From Massilibacteroides sp. (GTDB lineage: Bacteria; Bacteroidota; Bacteroidia; Bacteroidales; Tannerellaceae): a DNA stretch of 64,000 bases. Both the position numbers and the translations under genes were made by a program. Position 1 is the stretch's first letter, and every line of letters starts with the position of its first letter. Under the pieces are notes generated by a model. That model did no database searches, had not been told where the DNA came from, and worked only from the letters and a program-made list of their open reading frames with translations. The stretch spans positions 62,001 through 126,000 of the forward strand of contig NZ_JAQWCQ010000001.1 in the NCBI RefSeq assembly GCF_028705895.1, given 5' to 3'. Positions 10,101-18,759 of this stretch are shown here, piece by piece.

Positions 10101-10465
10101 CTTTTTCAGGAACAGTGACCTATTCTACCACTTTTGATCTGAAAACGGTGAAACCGGAAATGAAATTTGTTCTTGACCTTGGAGATGTCAGCATGATTGC
10201 AAGTGTCTCAGTAAATGGGACGCATCTACGTACATTATGGGCATCACCTTATAAACTCGACTTGACAGATGCTATAAAAAAAGGGCAGAATACACTTATG
10301 ATTGAGGTGACCAGTACTTGGTTTAACCGTCTTGTTTATGACGCCGGGCAACTGGAGGATAAGCGTAAAACGTGGACAATAAATGGACCCGGTAAAGATG
10401 CTTCCTTAAAAGATTACGGATTGTTAGGCCCTGTAACGTTATCTGTAAAAAGTAAAAGGAAATGA
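7193..10465 (+). CDS. Glycoside hydrolase family 106 alpha-L-rhamnosidase
   Basis: A 1090-residue secreted enzyme with signal peptide MKIETLRFVLLSVLCCFLFVDASG. The start of the mature protein, 'WFHYIGGNVSLPGITADLEN', and 'GISGVQLFHGQFGGAWPG' are typical of GH106-type rhamnosidases, in which a TIM barrel is interrupted and followed by beta-sandwich modules. The central part has 'ISYETAAGDVFPADILEYF' and 'PRVSAEAFTSFNLTWDERWE' with the expected barrel glutamates. The end (about 940-1085) is a galactose-binding-like jelly roll with 'VLDLGDVSMIASVSVNGTHL'. GH106 enzymes remove terminal alpha-L-rhamnose, often from rhamnogalacturonan I or arabinogalactan proteins. Length is normal for the family. 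It is near but not directly in the SusD-GH43-GH42 run, separated by the minus-strand LysO group; a functional link is inferred. Its stop overlaps the start of a 46-codon ORF. Confidence 0.9.
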   Translation: MKIETLRFVLLSVLCCFLFVDASGQKAGLPSVVELNKPFGEKDKTAFRSPAKVHYPETWFHYIGGNVSLPGITADLENIAAAGISGVQLFHGQFGGAWPGVDPQIACLSPLWDNAVKYTAEECRRLGLRFTMQNCPGWAMSGGPWIKPSNAMRHLTFSRTDIRSQSSVQLSLPVPALAADDWRDYKDIVVLAFPTPLDDSGDVLKPSVIDSNRDLNWEECLGGDLKTPLKLAPTTSSDPHWIDVTFPESVKVRTLELPSINSFNHGWCYEPGVTVTMQALLPDGTTRTVLHSDVPSGSWQDDFPMSIACPEVEGVTKYRISIVNKHDLSLKSLRLFSAARKNNWESEAGWTLRGFERTGEHVNQSLEAYLRADQIYDISDNMSDDGTLKWQPPFTGKWTVLRVGHINTGQKNAPAPPEGTGWECDKLSEEGPNVHFAGYIGRLTGGVLQNGLLKGMLLDSWECKTQTWTTNMEQVFEDKSGYPLREWLPAVFGYVVKDPETTARFLLDWRSTIGDLFANKFYGRMSELAKENNLTISYETAAGDVFPADILEYFKYADIPMCEFWHPLGENYVGSLNFKPIKPTTSAARLYGKPRVSAEAFTSFNLTWDERWEMLKEVANVNMAQGVTHLVFHTYTHNPRTDFLPPGTSFGSSIGTPFLRGQTWWKYMPEFTGWLSRCSYLLERGKPVSDVLWYLGDEISHKPDQDAPFPQGFKYDYCNPDVLLNRLSVQNGMLVTPEGVSYKVLWIPDNERMRPETLEKIYSLIQEGATVVGNAPKGLATLIGGDTSQKRFDAAVKNIWGSSQKKEIQHLGKGKLVSGLDLDTALSKLGILPDVVGGNALWLHRQTDGADWYFVASPQGEGFKGTLDFRCVGQVDLWDPVTGDITPVKGARKGDYTSVSLVLPKAGSCFLVFTPNKKEREIPEFDTEKTLLQDMQWTLSFPQGWGAPASLQITSLQPWKDLDLSAEGKAFSGTVTYSTTFDLKTVKPEMKFVLDLGDVSMIASVSVNGTHLRTLWASPYKLDLTDAIKKGQNTLMIEVTSTWFNRLVYDAGQLEDKRKTWTINGPGKDASLKDYGLLGPVTLSVKSKRK

Positions 10466-10602
10466 AGAAAGAAAGGCAATATAAAGAACCAACTTATAAA
10501 GTGGGACCGAAAACCGGTAAAATTCTGTTGTATGTTTTGTTTCTGCTAAGAATTATTCTTTTTGCAGCTTGTGTCTGGGGTTTATACCTTCTTTTTGGTT
10601 AG
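10462..10602 (+). CDS. 46-residue single-pass membrane protein
   Basis: This ORF is too short for the track. It starts ATG at 10462, overlapping the GH106 stop codon by four bases (ATGA), and reads MKKERQYKEPTYKVGPKTGK followed by a hydrophobic helix 'ILLYVLFLLRIILFAACVWG' and a short tail ending FG. The layout is a basic cytoplasmic N-terminus and one membrane helix. No family is recognised. The tight overlap, a strongly amphipathic-to-hydrophobic composition and the clean stop support a real gene, translated together with GH106. Conservation in other genomes would settle it. Confidence 0.55.
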   Translation: MKKERQYKEPTYKVGPKTGKILLYVLFLLRIILFAACVWGLYLLFG

Positions 10603-10629
10603 AGAACGAAAATACATCGTTTTTCTTCC

Positions 10630-10637
10630 TATTTTTG
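10630..10637 (+). promoter_or_regulatory. Putative -7 promoter element for tamB-tamL
   Basis: TATTTTTG fits the Bacteroidetes TAnnTTTG element and lies 65 bases before ATG 10703. I see no good TTTG at -33, so the assignment rests on position and on one half of the consensus. Confidence 0.4.
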
Positions 10638-10702
10638 CCTGATATTAAACCAAACGGTCTTGTTTACCGTTATCATGTAAAGACAAGAATTCAAAGGTGT
10701 GT

Positions 10703-13700
10703 ATGAATAAGTGGGTGAAACGAATAGGCATAGTCTGTTTAATACCGGTAGTCTTGGTATTGATTGTCTCGTCGCTCCTTTATATTCCGGCTATTCAGTC
10801 TTATACAGTAAAGAAGGTGACGGATTATGCTTCAGAAGCATCTGGTTTCTTGATTTCGATAGACCGTATCCGGCTCTCTTTTCCATTAAACCTTTCTGTT
10901 CATGGAATAGAAGTACAATCGTCCTCTTTAGATTCTATTCTTTCAATTCAGGAGCTTTCTGTCTCTGTAAAACCTCTTCCCTTATTAAAAAAAGAAGTAT
11001 CTGTTAACGGTGTAAAAGTTGAAAATGCAACTCTAAACACGCTTGACTTGATTGATGGGATGGTTGTCAAAGGCAAAATTGGCTCTCTTTTTCTGAAAGC
11101 GGAGCATATTAATTTGGAAACTGAAAATGCAGTATTGGATTTGGCTGAACTTTCACAAACCGATCTTACTTTAGAAATAACAGGCAAACCAAAAGAAGAT
11201 ACGACAACTACGGCAGTAAACTGGCAAATAGACCTCAAAAAGGTTCTTGTAGATGATTTTAATTTTTCCTTTAAGACGTATGAAGACTCTATGTTGATTT
11301 CTTCTTCTCTCTCCAATACCCTTTTGAGTAATGGTTTACTGGATTTAGGAAAAGAGCAATATTCAATTGAACATGTAAGTCTGAACGACGGGACGTTAAA
11401 CTATAATATGAATTCAAAAGTTCCGGAATCAGGGTTTGATTCGGATCATATTGAATTAACGGACGTTGGATTTTCTCTTGATTCTATCTTTTATAAAGAG
11501 AAAGAAATTAATGCCGTTATTAGAGATTTCAGATTAAAAGAACGGTCGGGATTAGAAATAGTATCCTTGAATGGTGCTGTTCGTGCGGACACTACTTCGA
11601 TTGTGATACCGGAAATTCTTTTAAAAACACCTTATTCGGAGGCCCGTTTGCTTGCATCTATGCCTTGGAGTGTGCTTGATGAGCAGTCAACCGGTACGTT
11701 AAGAGCACTCTTTTCTGCTTTTGTAGGAAAGGAGGATGTGCTTCTTTTCTCGGGTATTCCGGTTTCAGCCCCTTTTGCAACGGCTTATCCTGACCGCGAC
11801 TTGGTGCTTACTGCCGGTGTTGAAGGTAATTTAGTTGATCTGAAAATTAAACAGGCAAAGGTTGAATTAGACAGTGCCTTTACATTAAATGCATTCGGGA
11901 AAATACAAAACATGACAGATAGTATCGGTCGCTCGGGAGAGTTGACCTTTGATGCTTCGACGGATAAATTAGACTTTCTGTTAACTTTGTTTGATGCCGA
12001 AACACAACAAAGTCTGAATCTTCCCCCGGGTATGACGCTGAACGGTAATGCAAGTTTGAAGAGCCAGGTATATCAAACAGATTTTTTGTTTACTGAGAAT
12101 ACCGGAAAAATAGCTCTTGAGGCTACTTATAATACTAAAAATGATGCCTATGAAGCGGTTCTGAAGGTTGATAGCCTTGAACCTGTCCATTTTATGCCGC
12201 AGGATTCTCTGTATTGGTTGACAGCCTTTGTGGAAGCCAAAGGAAAAGGTACGGATCTTTATTCTAAACGCACTTATGCAGACTTAAATGGCAAGATCAC
12301 GGATATTCGTTATGGAGAAAGATCAGTTTCTGATGTCTCTCTGAAGGGGATGTTTAAGGAACATCAGTTTGAGGCCACATTGGATAGCCGGTATCCTTTG
12401 GCGAGGATGACATTGACTTTGTCGGGTTTGTTGGAAAGAAACAAACTTGAAGGGATGTTGATCGCGGATGTGGAAAACATAGACCTTCAGGGATTCCATC
12501 TGACGGAAAACCCGTTTTCGACCTCTTTCCAGCTGTTTACTGAAATAAAGTCCGACTTTAATAAAGATCATTTACTCGATATGACTTTGGGTAATTGGGA
12601 AATGACTACATCAAGTCAACAGTTTAAGCCGAAAACACTTACATTACATGTTCAAAGCAATCCGGATACAAGTCGGGTTTCTTTCCATGCCGGAGATTTA
12701 GGAATTGTTCTTACCGGTACATCGGACTTGATGACGATACAGGAAAAATTGGCAAAGGCGCAGGAAAACGTAAGGCGACAAATAGAACAGGATTCGACGA
12801 TCCATACGGAAGTGTTGCGCCCCGATCTACCTGAAATGTTATTGACTGTGACAGCCAGAAAAGATAATCCGGTATATAATATTTTGCAGTATTTTTTCAA
12901 TTTGTCTTTCACCGGTATAGATATGACTGCCTCTACTTCGCCGGAAAGCGGAATGAGCTTTGATGCCGGTGTATATACCATTATCCGTGATAGCATGTTG
13001 ATAGATACAGTCCGGTTGGCTGTACGGCAAGATACATTAGGATTGCTCTATAATGCGGATGTGATTAAGAAAAAATATCTGAATCAAGAGGCTTTTGCCG
13101 GTGGGGTGTATGGTAAGATTCGTGATTATTATGGTGATGCACAGCTTTATTATAGAGATCAACGTGGAAACATCGGATTAGAACTCGGGATAAGAGCCGA
13201 TAAAGTAGAAGAGGGAATAAAACTGAGCCTTTTCCCTGAAGAACCAATCTTGTTCTTTCATCCATTTTCTTTGAATGAGGATAATTATATTCATATAAAA
13301 AATAAAAAGGATATAGACGCAAACCTGAAACTTACAGGTAATAATAATGCGTCGCTTTGGATTCACTCTATGCCGCTTGAAGGGGTTATGGAAGAACTGC
13401 ATATGGAATTGAGCCAGATTGACTTATCGCTTATGTCAAAAGGCTTTTCTTTTATGCCGAATTTGCAGGGATTATTGAATCTGGACTTACAGTATGCCCC
13501 TATGGATGATTCGTATATGTTGGTGGCCGATGCTAATATTGATAATCTGCTATATGAACGTGGGCGTGTTGGTGAGCTGATGTTTAATGGGGTGTTTCTT
13601 CCGTTAGATAAGCAAAATTCACAGGTGGATATGCACTTCTATCGTGATCGGGAAGAAGTTGTACAGTTAACAGCATTATATACGGCAGGGAAAAAAGACC

Positions 13701-15286
13701 GGATTGAAGGTGAGGCAAATATTACGGATCTTCCGTTAGATATGATTACCCCGTTTATTCCTGATAAGATGGCATCATTGGGTGGAAAACTGAAGGGGAA
13801 TCTCGCTGTGAGCGGAACGACCGACTTGCCTTTGATAAACGGAACTTTATTAACGGATAGTGCATCTGTCTATGTCTCTGCGGCAACATCAACTTATCGT
13901 TTTGAGAATAAGGAGGTGAGTATTAAAAATAACTTGTTGTCATTCAATAAATATAAAGTATTTGCCTCGGGAGATAATCCATTTGTTTTAGATGGAACAA
14001 TCAATATGAACGATCCGGAAAAAATGATGGCGGACTTAACCATGACTGCTGATAATCTCCAATTACTTAATGTGAAGCGAAATAAAGAAAGTCTTGTTTA
14101 CGGAAAGATGTTCGTGAATCTGAACTCCACATTGAAAGGTCCATTAAACTCACTTAAAATGCGTGGTAACCTGCGGGTATTGGGAAATACGGATGTGACA
14201 TATGTAATGGTTGAATCCCCTTTGACCGTGCAGGATCGGTTAGATGGATTAGTTACTTTTACGTCTTTTGCAGATACGTTGTTTAATAAACGCAGAAGGC
14301 CAATGGGGGCTCTTTCCGCAGGAGGAGTAGATATGTTGATGACTATTCGTGTAGATCCTGCCGTACAATTGAAAGTTGATTTAACCCCTAATCGCTCCAG
14401 TTATGTGGAACTTGAGGGAGGGGGAGATCTGACATTTCAATATACACCATTAGGTGATATGCTGTTTAACGGTAGATACACGCTTACGGGAGGCGAAGTA
14501 AGGTACGAACTTCCCATTGTGTCAGCCAAGAATTTTACCATCAAGGAAGGTAGTTATGTAGAATGGAGCGGAGAAATGATGAATCCGCGTTTGAATCTGA
14601 CAGCTACAGAGAGAATACGTACTTCTGTTACACCTGAAGGACAATCTTCCCGACTTGTGAATTTTGACGTCGGAATAAAGATCCAGCAGACTATGGAAAA
14701 TATGGCACTTGATTTTACTTTGGAAGCACCGGAAGATATGAGTATGCAGACAGAACTAACAACAAAAGGAGCCGATGAACGACGAAAACTGGCTGTCGGA
14801 CTATTGGTTACGGGAATGTATGTCGATAAAAATAGTACAGCATCAGGTATGAATATGGGATCTGCCTTGAATAGTTTCTTACAGAATGAAATAAATAATA
14901 TAGCGGGAAGTGCTCTTAAGACAGTCGATATTTCTTTTGGAATGGATACGTATGACGGAGATCGGACGGACTATTCTTTCCGTTTTGCTAAACGGTTTTA
15001 TAATGATCGGATTCGGATCGTAGTAGGCGGACGTCTTTCTTCCGGTGAGGATGTTGGAGAAACACAGTCTGACAATTTTATTGACAATGTATCTATAGAG
15101 TATAAATTAGATGAAAGCGGTAGCCGGTATGTTAAATTGTTCCATAATAAAAATTACGAAAGCATGCTGGAAGGGGAGATTATTGAGACCGGAGTTGGGG
15201 TGGTGTTAAAACGCCGGATGGTTAAATTTTCTGAACTCTTTGATTTCAGAAAAAAGAAAACAGAACCTGTAACTGAAGAAGAATGA
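10703..15286 (+). CDS. tamB: TamB-like envelope translocation and assembly protein
   Basis: A 1527-residue protein with an N-terminal membrane anchor (MNKWVKRIGIVCLIPVVLVLIVSSLLYIP) and a long beta-rich body. The ATG at 10703 is preferred over GTG 10697. The body is an AsmA/TamB-like beta-helical groove built of repeated strand motifs such as 'LSVSVKPLPLLKKEVSVNGV'; the last third matches the TamB C-terminal domain ('GGDLTFQYTPLGDMLFNGRY', 'ERIRTSVTPEG', 'LLVTGMYVDKN', 'ISFGMDTYDGDRTDYSFRFA'). TamB spans the periplasm between inner and outer membrane and works with an Omp85 protein in outer-membrane protein insertion or lipid transport. The stop codon overlaps the start of the TamL gene (ATGA), so the partners are translationally coupled. 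Length is at the upper end for the family, as in other Bacteroidetes. Confidence 0.92.
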   Translation: MNKWVKRIGIVCLIPVVLVLIVSSLLYIPAIQSYTVKKVTDYASEASGFLISIDRIRLSFPLNLSVHGIEVQSSSLDSILSIQELSVSVKPLPLLKKEVSVNGVKVENATLNTLDLIDGMVVKGKIGSLFLKAEHINLETENAVLDLAELSQTDLTLEITGKPKEDTTTTAVNWQIDLKKVLVDDFNFSFKTYEDSMLISSSLSNTLLSNGLLDLGKEQYSIEHVSLNDGTLNYNMNSKVPESGFDSDHIELTDVGFSLDSIFYKEKEINAVIRDFRLKERSGLEIVSLNGAVRADTTSIVIPEILLKTPYSEARLLASMPWSVLDEQSTGTLRALFSAFVGKEDVLLFSGIPVSAPFATAYPDRDLVLTAGVEGNLVDLKIKQAKVELDSAFTLNAFGKIQNMTDSIGRSGELTFDASTDKLDFLLTLFDAETQQSLNLPPGMTLNGNASLKSQVYQTDFLFTENTGKIALEATYNTKNDAYEAVLKVDSLEPVHFMPQDSLYWLTAFVEAKGKGTDLYSKRTYADLNGKITDIRYGERSVSDVSLKGMFKEHQFEATLDSRYPLARMTLTLSGLLERNKLEGMLIADVENIDLQGFHLTENPFSTSFQLFTEIKSDFNKDHLLDMTLGNWEMTTSSQQFKPKTLTLHVQSNPDTSRVSFHAGDLGIVLTGTSDLMTIQEKLAKAQENVRRQIEQDSTIHTEVLRPDLPEMLLTVTARKDNPVYNILQYFFNLSFTGIDMTASTSPESGMSFDAGVYTIIRDSMLIDTVRLAVRQDTLGLLYNADVIKKKYLNQEAFAGGVYGKIRDYYGDAQLYYRDQRGNIGLELGIRADKVEEGIKLSLFPEEPILFFHPFSLNEDNYIHIKNKKDIDANLKLTGNNNASLWIHSMPLEGVMEELHMELSQIDLSLMSKGFSFMPNLQGLLNLDLQYAPMDDSYMLVADANIDNLLYERGRVGELMFNGVFLPLDKQNSQVDMHFYRDREEVVQLTALYTAGKKDRIEGEANITDLPLDMITPFIPDKMASLGGKLKGNLAVSGTTDLPLINGTLLTDSASVYVSAATSTYRFENKEVSIKNNLLSFNKYKVFASGDNPFVLDGTINMNDPEKMMADLTMTADNLQLLNVKRNKESLVYGKMFVNLNSTLKGPLNSLKMRGNLRVLGNTDVTYVMVESPLTVQDRLDGLVTFTSFADTLFNKRRRPMGALSAGGVDMLMTIRVDPAVQLKVDLTPNRSSYVELEGGGDLTFQYTPLGDMLFNGRYTLTGGEVRYELPIVSAKNFTIKEGSYVEWSGEMMNPRLNLTATERIRTSVTPEGQSSRLVNFDVGIKIQQTMENMALDFTLEAPEDMSMQTELTTKGADERRKLAVGLLVTGMYVDKNSTASGMNMGSALNSFLQNEINNIAGSALKTVDISFGMDTYDGDRTDYSFRFAKRFYNDRIRIVVGGRLSSGEDVGETQSDNFIDNVSIEYKLDESGSRYVKLFHNKNYESMLEGEIIETGVGVVLKRRMVKFSELFDFRKKKTEPVTEEE

Positions 15287-17595
15287 GGTCAAAAATTAAA
15301 ATAGTCGTGTCGTTAAGTCTGATGATTGTCCTTCTGGCTTCTTGTTATACTACTCGTAATTTACCGGAAGGAGAAGTCTTATATACGGGTATAAAGAATC
15401 TGACTATAGACGATACGGAAAATACAAAGGCAAGCGAAACGGCGAAAGAAGAGATAGAAGCAGCGTTAGCGTATGCTCCCAATAACGCTTTTTTAGGAAG
15501 TTCGAGTGTCCGTACTCCTTTTCCTGTTGGGCTGTGGGTGTATAATGCATTTGTTAACAGAAAAGGAGCGGTCAACAAATGGATATTCGAAACAATGGGA
15601 GCTGAACCTGTTCTTATTAGTGCAGTCAACCCCGAAATACGCGTGAGAGTAGCCAAAAATCTGTTGAACGAACATGGCTTCTTCAATGGTACGGCATCAT
15701 ATGAAATAATACCCGACAAGAAAGATTCTCTGAAAGCAAAGATAAATTATAACATTGTTATGAATGAAGCTTATACGTATGATAGCATCCGGCACATACG
15801 TTTTCGTCATCGTGCGGATACGATCATGCAAATGTATAAGCACCGGCAAATTATAAAACCCGGAGATAACTTTAATGTAATGAGCTTAGAAGAAGAACGT
15901 CAACGTATCTCTACCTTGTTGCGTAATGAAGGGTATTACTACTTTCGTCCTGAACATATCGTTTATCAGGCGGATACAACTATTTCTCCGGGCAAAGTCT
16001 CTCTTAGAGTGATGCGTAATCAGAGTATGCCTCGAAACGCGTTGCGCCCATGGAAAATAGGCAAAGTCTCTGTTTCGCTATACGGTTATGAAAATGAGAA
16101 GCCTACCGACTCGCTCCTTTACAAAGACCTGATGATTTATTACGAAGGTAAATTGCGCATACGACCAACTGTCCTTTATCGGCAGTTAAAGTTTAAAAGC
16201 GGAAATTATTACTCTGAAAGAAGACAGGAACGTACGCAGGAGTCTTTCTCCAAGTTAGGGATATTCCGTTATACGGATATGCAGTATATGCCAAGAGATA
16301 CGTCTCGAAGATGCGATACGCTTGATTTACATATAAGCACAATTTATGACTATCCGTTGGATGGAGAATTGGAATTTAACTTTAAAGCGAAAAGCAATGA
16401 TCATATGGGGCCGGGAACCGTTTTTAGTCTGACAAAAAGAAATCTTTTCGGTGGAGGAGAGTCCTTGACAGGAAGCGTAAACGGATCTTATGAGTGGCAG
16501 ACCGGACGAAGAATTGATGATGCGGGAGGTGTTATAAATAGCTATGAATTCGGGGCCAGTCTTGCCCTGACTTTCCCCCGTGTGGTTTTCCCCGGATTAC
16601 TATATAAAGGGTTGGATAATTATTCAAGTACTACCTTCCGTTTGAATGGTAACCAATTGAACCGAGCGCATTTCTTTAAAATGCTATCGTTGGGAGGAAG
16701 CTTGACTTACGAATATCGGCCGACACGGAAAAGTCAACATATAATAACCCCATTCCGGTTGTCGTATAATAAGCTGACCGATCCGACTCCCGCTTACGAT
16801 ACCCTTTCTGCTGCTAATCCGGCATTGAGGCAGAGTCTTCAGGATCAGTTTATTCCTGCGATATATTATTCGTACACCTATGATAGCCCGGTTAGAAAAT
16901 GGCGGGATCGCATCTGGTGGGAGTTTTCAGTAACCGAAGCCGGTAATCTGATTTCCGGTATTTATGCGTTGAATGGAAAAAGTTTCAACAAACGGGATAA
17001 GACGATTCTGGGGAATCCGTATGCGCAATTCGTGAAACTAACAAATGAATTAAGATACAATCGTTGGATAGACCGGAATCAATCAGTTGTAGGTCGTATT
17101 ATGGTTGGTGCGATTTATAGCTATGGAAATGCCCGCATCTCACCGTATAATGAACAGTTTTTTGTAGGAGGCTCCAACAGTCTGAGAGCTTTTACGATAC
17201 GAAGTATAGGGCCGGGTCGTTTTGTTCCGGATAAGAACAATCGGTATGCCTATATCGATCAGACGGGAGATTTTAAAATAGAAGCGAATCTTGAATATCG
17301 ATTCCGTTTGTTAGGAGATCTGCAAGGCGCCCTTTTTCTCGATGCAGGAAATGTCTGGCTGTTAAGGCAAGATGAAAATCGTCCCGGAGGATATTTGTCT
17401 GACGGAAATTTACTCAAGGATCTGGCTTTAGGCACAGGAGCCGGAGTACGTTATGATATGGATTTTCTTGTGGTTCGATTTGATGTCGGAGTCGGGCTTC
17501 ACCTTCCCTATGACACCGGAAAAAAAGGCTATTATAATATCCCGAAATTTAAAGATGGGCTTGGTTTTCACTTAGCGATAGGTTACCCATTCTAA
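15283..17595 (+). CDS. tamL: TamL, lipoprotein form of the TamA/Omp85 outer-membrane assembly factor
   Basis: A 770-residue Omp85-family protein. Unlike proteobacterial TamA it begins with a lipoprotein signal (MRSKIKIVVSLSLMIVLLASC, Cys21), which is the distinguishing mark of TamL described in Flavobacterium. POTRA-like domains occupy about residues 35-370, including 'VRVAKNLLNEHGFFNGTASY' and 'RRQERTQESFSKLGIFRYTD'. The remainder is the surface-antigen barrel with 'GSNSLRAFTIRSIGPGRFVP' (the conserved loop-6 region appears as a modified form) and a terminal Phe ('AIGYPF'), the usual outer-membrane beta signal. It starts inside the TamB stop codon. The pair should form an envelope-spanning complex for inserting outer-membrane proteins. 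No downstream gene is coupled; a new promoter precedes the TPR gene. Confidence 0.92.
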   Translation: MRSKIKIVVSLSLMIVLLASCYTTRNLPEGEVLYTGIKNLTIDDTENTKASETAKEEIEAALAYAPNNAFLGSSSVRTPFPVGLWVYNAFVNRKGAVNKWIFETMGAEPVLISAVNPEIRVRVAKNLLNEHGFFNGTASYEIIPDKKDSLKAKINYNIVMNEAYTYDSIRHIRFRHRADTIMQMYKHRQIIKPGDNFNVMSLEEERQRISTLLRNEGYYYFRPEHIVYQADTTISPGKVSLRVMRNQSMPRNALRPWKIGKVSVSLYGYENEKPTDSLLYKDLMIYYEGKLRIRPTVLYRQLKFKSGNYYSERRQERTQESFSKLGIFRYTDMQYMPRDTSRRCDTLDLHISTIYDYPLDGELEFNFKAKSNDHMGPGTVFSLTKRNLFGGGESLTGSVNGSYEWQTGRRIDDAGGVINSYEFGASLALTFPRVVFPGLLYKGLDNYSSTTFRLNGNQLNRAHFFKMLSLGGSLTYEYRPTRKSQHIITPFRLSYNKLTDPTPAYDTLSAANPALRQSLQDQFIPAIYYSYTYDSPVRKWRDRIWWEFSVTEAGNLISGIYALNGKSFNKRDKTILGNPYAQFVKLTNELRYNRWIDRNQSVVGRIMVGAIYSYGNARISPYNEQFFVGGSNSLRAFTIRSIGPGRFVPDKNNRYAYIDQTGDFKIEANLEYRFRLLGDLQGALFLDAGNVWLLRQDENRPGGYLSDGNLLKDLALGTGAGVRYDMDFLVVRFDVGVGLHLPYDTGKKGYYNIPKFKDGLGFHLAIGYPF

Positions 17596-17604
17596 AAAAA
17601 AACA

Positions 17605-17612
17605 TACATTTG
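17605..17612 (+). promoter_or_regulatory. Putative -7 promoter element for the TPR gene
   Basis: TACATTTG matches TAnnTTTG exactly, just after the tamL stop. Transcription would begin near 17619, which makes the TTG at 17620 an unlikely start and supports ATG 17653. No clear -33 TTTG is visible. Confidence 0.45.
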
Positions 17613-17652
17613 TGTCAGTTTGAATAAATTGAACAATAAACAAGAATACAAA

Positions 17653-18612
17653 ATGGCAAATTTCTTTACTTCCTTATTTTCCTCGTCCGTAGAGGAAACT
17701 ACCGACGGAATGAGTAAAAGCGACCGCAAAAAGTTTGATATATTAAAATATGACGGAGTACGGGCTCAGAAAATTGGGAAACTGCCTTATGCAATAAAAT
17801 GTTTTACGGAGGCATTGGCAATAAATGATGATTTGGAAACAATGAGTTATTTAGTTGGAGCCTATACTATGATACACGAACCGGAGAAAGCGCTTGACGT
17901 ATTAGACCAGATGATAAAGTTGGATCCGGAATTACTGACAACACTTTTTACGCGCGTCAGCGTGTTGTTTATGTTGAATAGAGAAAAAGAGGCGATAGAA
18001 GAATGTCTTCATATAATAACCCTGGAACCTTCTAATCATCTTGCTTATTATTTAATGGCGAAAGCAAAGAAGAACTTAGCTGATATGGATGGCGCTCTGG
18101 ATGATATAACAAAAGGAATCGCTGTAAACGAAGACTTTTCAGATGCTTATTTGCTCCGTGCTGAAATTTGGTTGGCGAAGGAAAATGGAAATACAGCTCT
18201 TGATGATATCGAACACGTTATCTCCAAAGAGGGTGAAGAAGAGAATGCTTACTTGTTAAGAGCAAAAATTCATATGTTTTTGAATAATCTTCCAGCTGCT
18301 GAAGAAGATTATAATAAAGTACTTGAACTGAATCCGTTTAATGAAGAGGGTGCTTTGAAGTTGATCGATCTGTTGATTTTGACAGAACGATATGAAGATG
18401 CTTTAATCGCTGTAGATGAGTTGATAGAATTGTCCCCTTCGCTATCAGATGCTTATACGAGACGAGGAAAGATAAAACAACTAACCGGAGACGAGAATGC
18501 TGCTGAGGCGGACATGCAAAAAGCAGAAGAACTACGTAATGTGCAGATTGAACATGGAGGACAGGTTGATTTCAGTAATCTTAATAAAGGGGCACATAAC
18601 GTCTTTGGATAA
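17653..18612 (+). CDS. Tetratricopeptide-repeat protein, probably cytoplasmic
   Basis: A 319-residue protein from ATG 17653 (MANFFTSLFSSSVEETTDGM). The ORF-track start is a TTG 33 bases upstream with no support. No signal peptide is visible. From about residue 40 onward it is a continuous array of roughly seven TPR units, e.g. 'QKIGKLPYAIKCFTEALAIN', 'EKALDVLDQMIKLDPELLTT', 'ADMDGALDDITKGIAVNEDF', 'LPAAEEDYNKVLELNPFNEE' and 'AIAVDELIELSPSLSDAYTR' type helices. TPR proteins act as scaffolds for protein complexes; partner and process are not evident. It stands alone between tamL and rpmH with its own -7 element. The final 25 residues after the last repeat are non-repetitive. Confidence 0.85.
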   Translation: MANFFTSLFSSSVEETTDGMSKSDRKKFDILKYDGVRAQKIGKLPYAIKCFTEALAINDDLETMSYLVGAYTMIHEPEKALDVLDQMIKLDPELLTTLFTRVSVLFMLNREKEAIEECLHIITLEPSNHLAYYLMAKAKKNLADMDGALDDITKGIAVNEDFSDAYLLRAEIWLAKENGNTALDDIEHVISKEGEEENAYLLRAKIHMFLNNLPAAEEDYNKVLELNPFNEEGALKLIDLLILTERYEDALIAVDELIELSPSLSDAYTRRGKIKQLTGDENAAEADMQKAEELRNVQIEHGGQVDFSNLNKGAHNVFG

Positions 18613-18674
18613 TAGAAATGTAACAAAAGCAACTTTTGCCAGCGAGAAAAAATGACTAAAAAATAGTATCTGCA

Positions 18675-18705
18675 TTTGTTTATCCCAAAAAAGACCTTAA
18701 CTTTG
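18675..18705 (+). promoter_or_regulatory. rpmH promoter (TTTG-N19-TAACTTTG)
   Basis: A full match to the Bacteroidetes primary-sigma promoter: TTTG at 18675-18678 and TAACTTTG at 18698-18705 with 19 bases between. Transcription should start near 18712, giving an untranslated leader of about 48 bases before rpmH. Confidence 0.75.
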
Positions 18706-18759
18706 CAGCCCGAATCGCTTGTGTAAGAAGAAAAAAGATAATAATAAATAGAGAATAAG

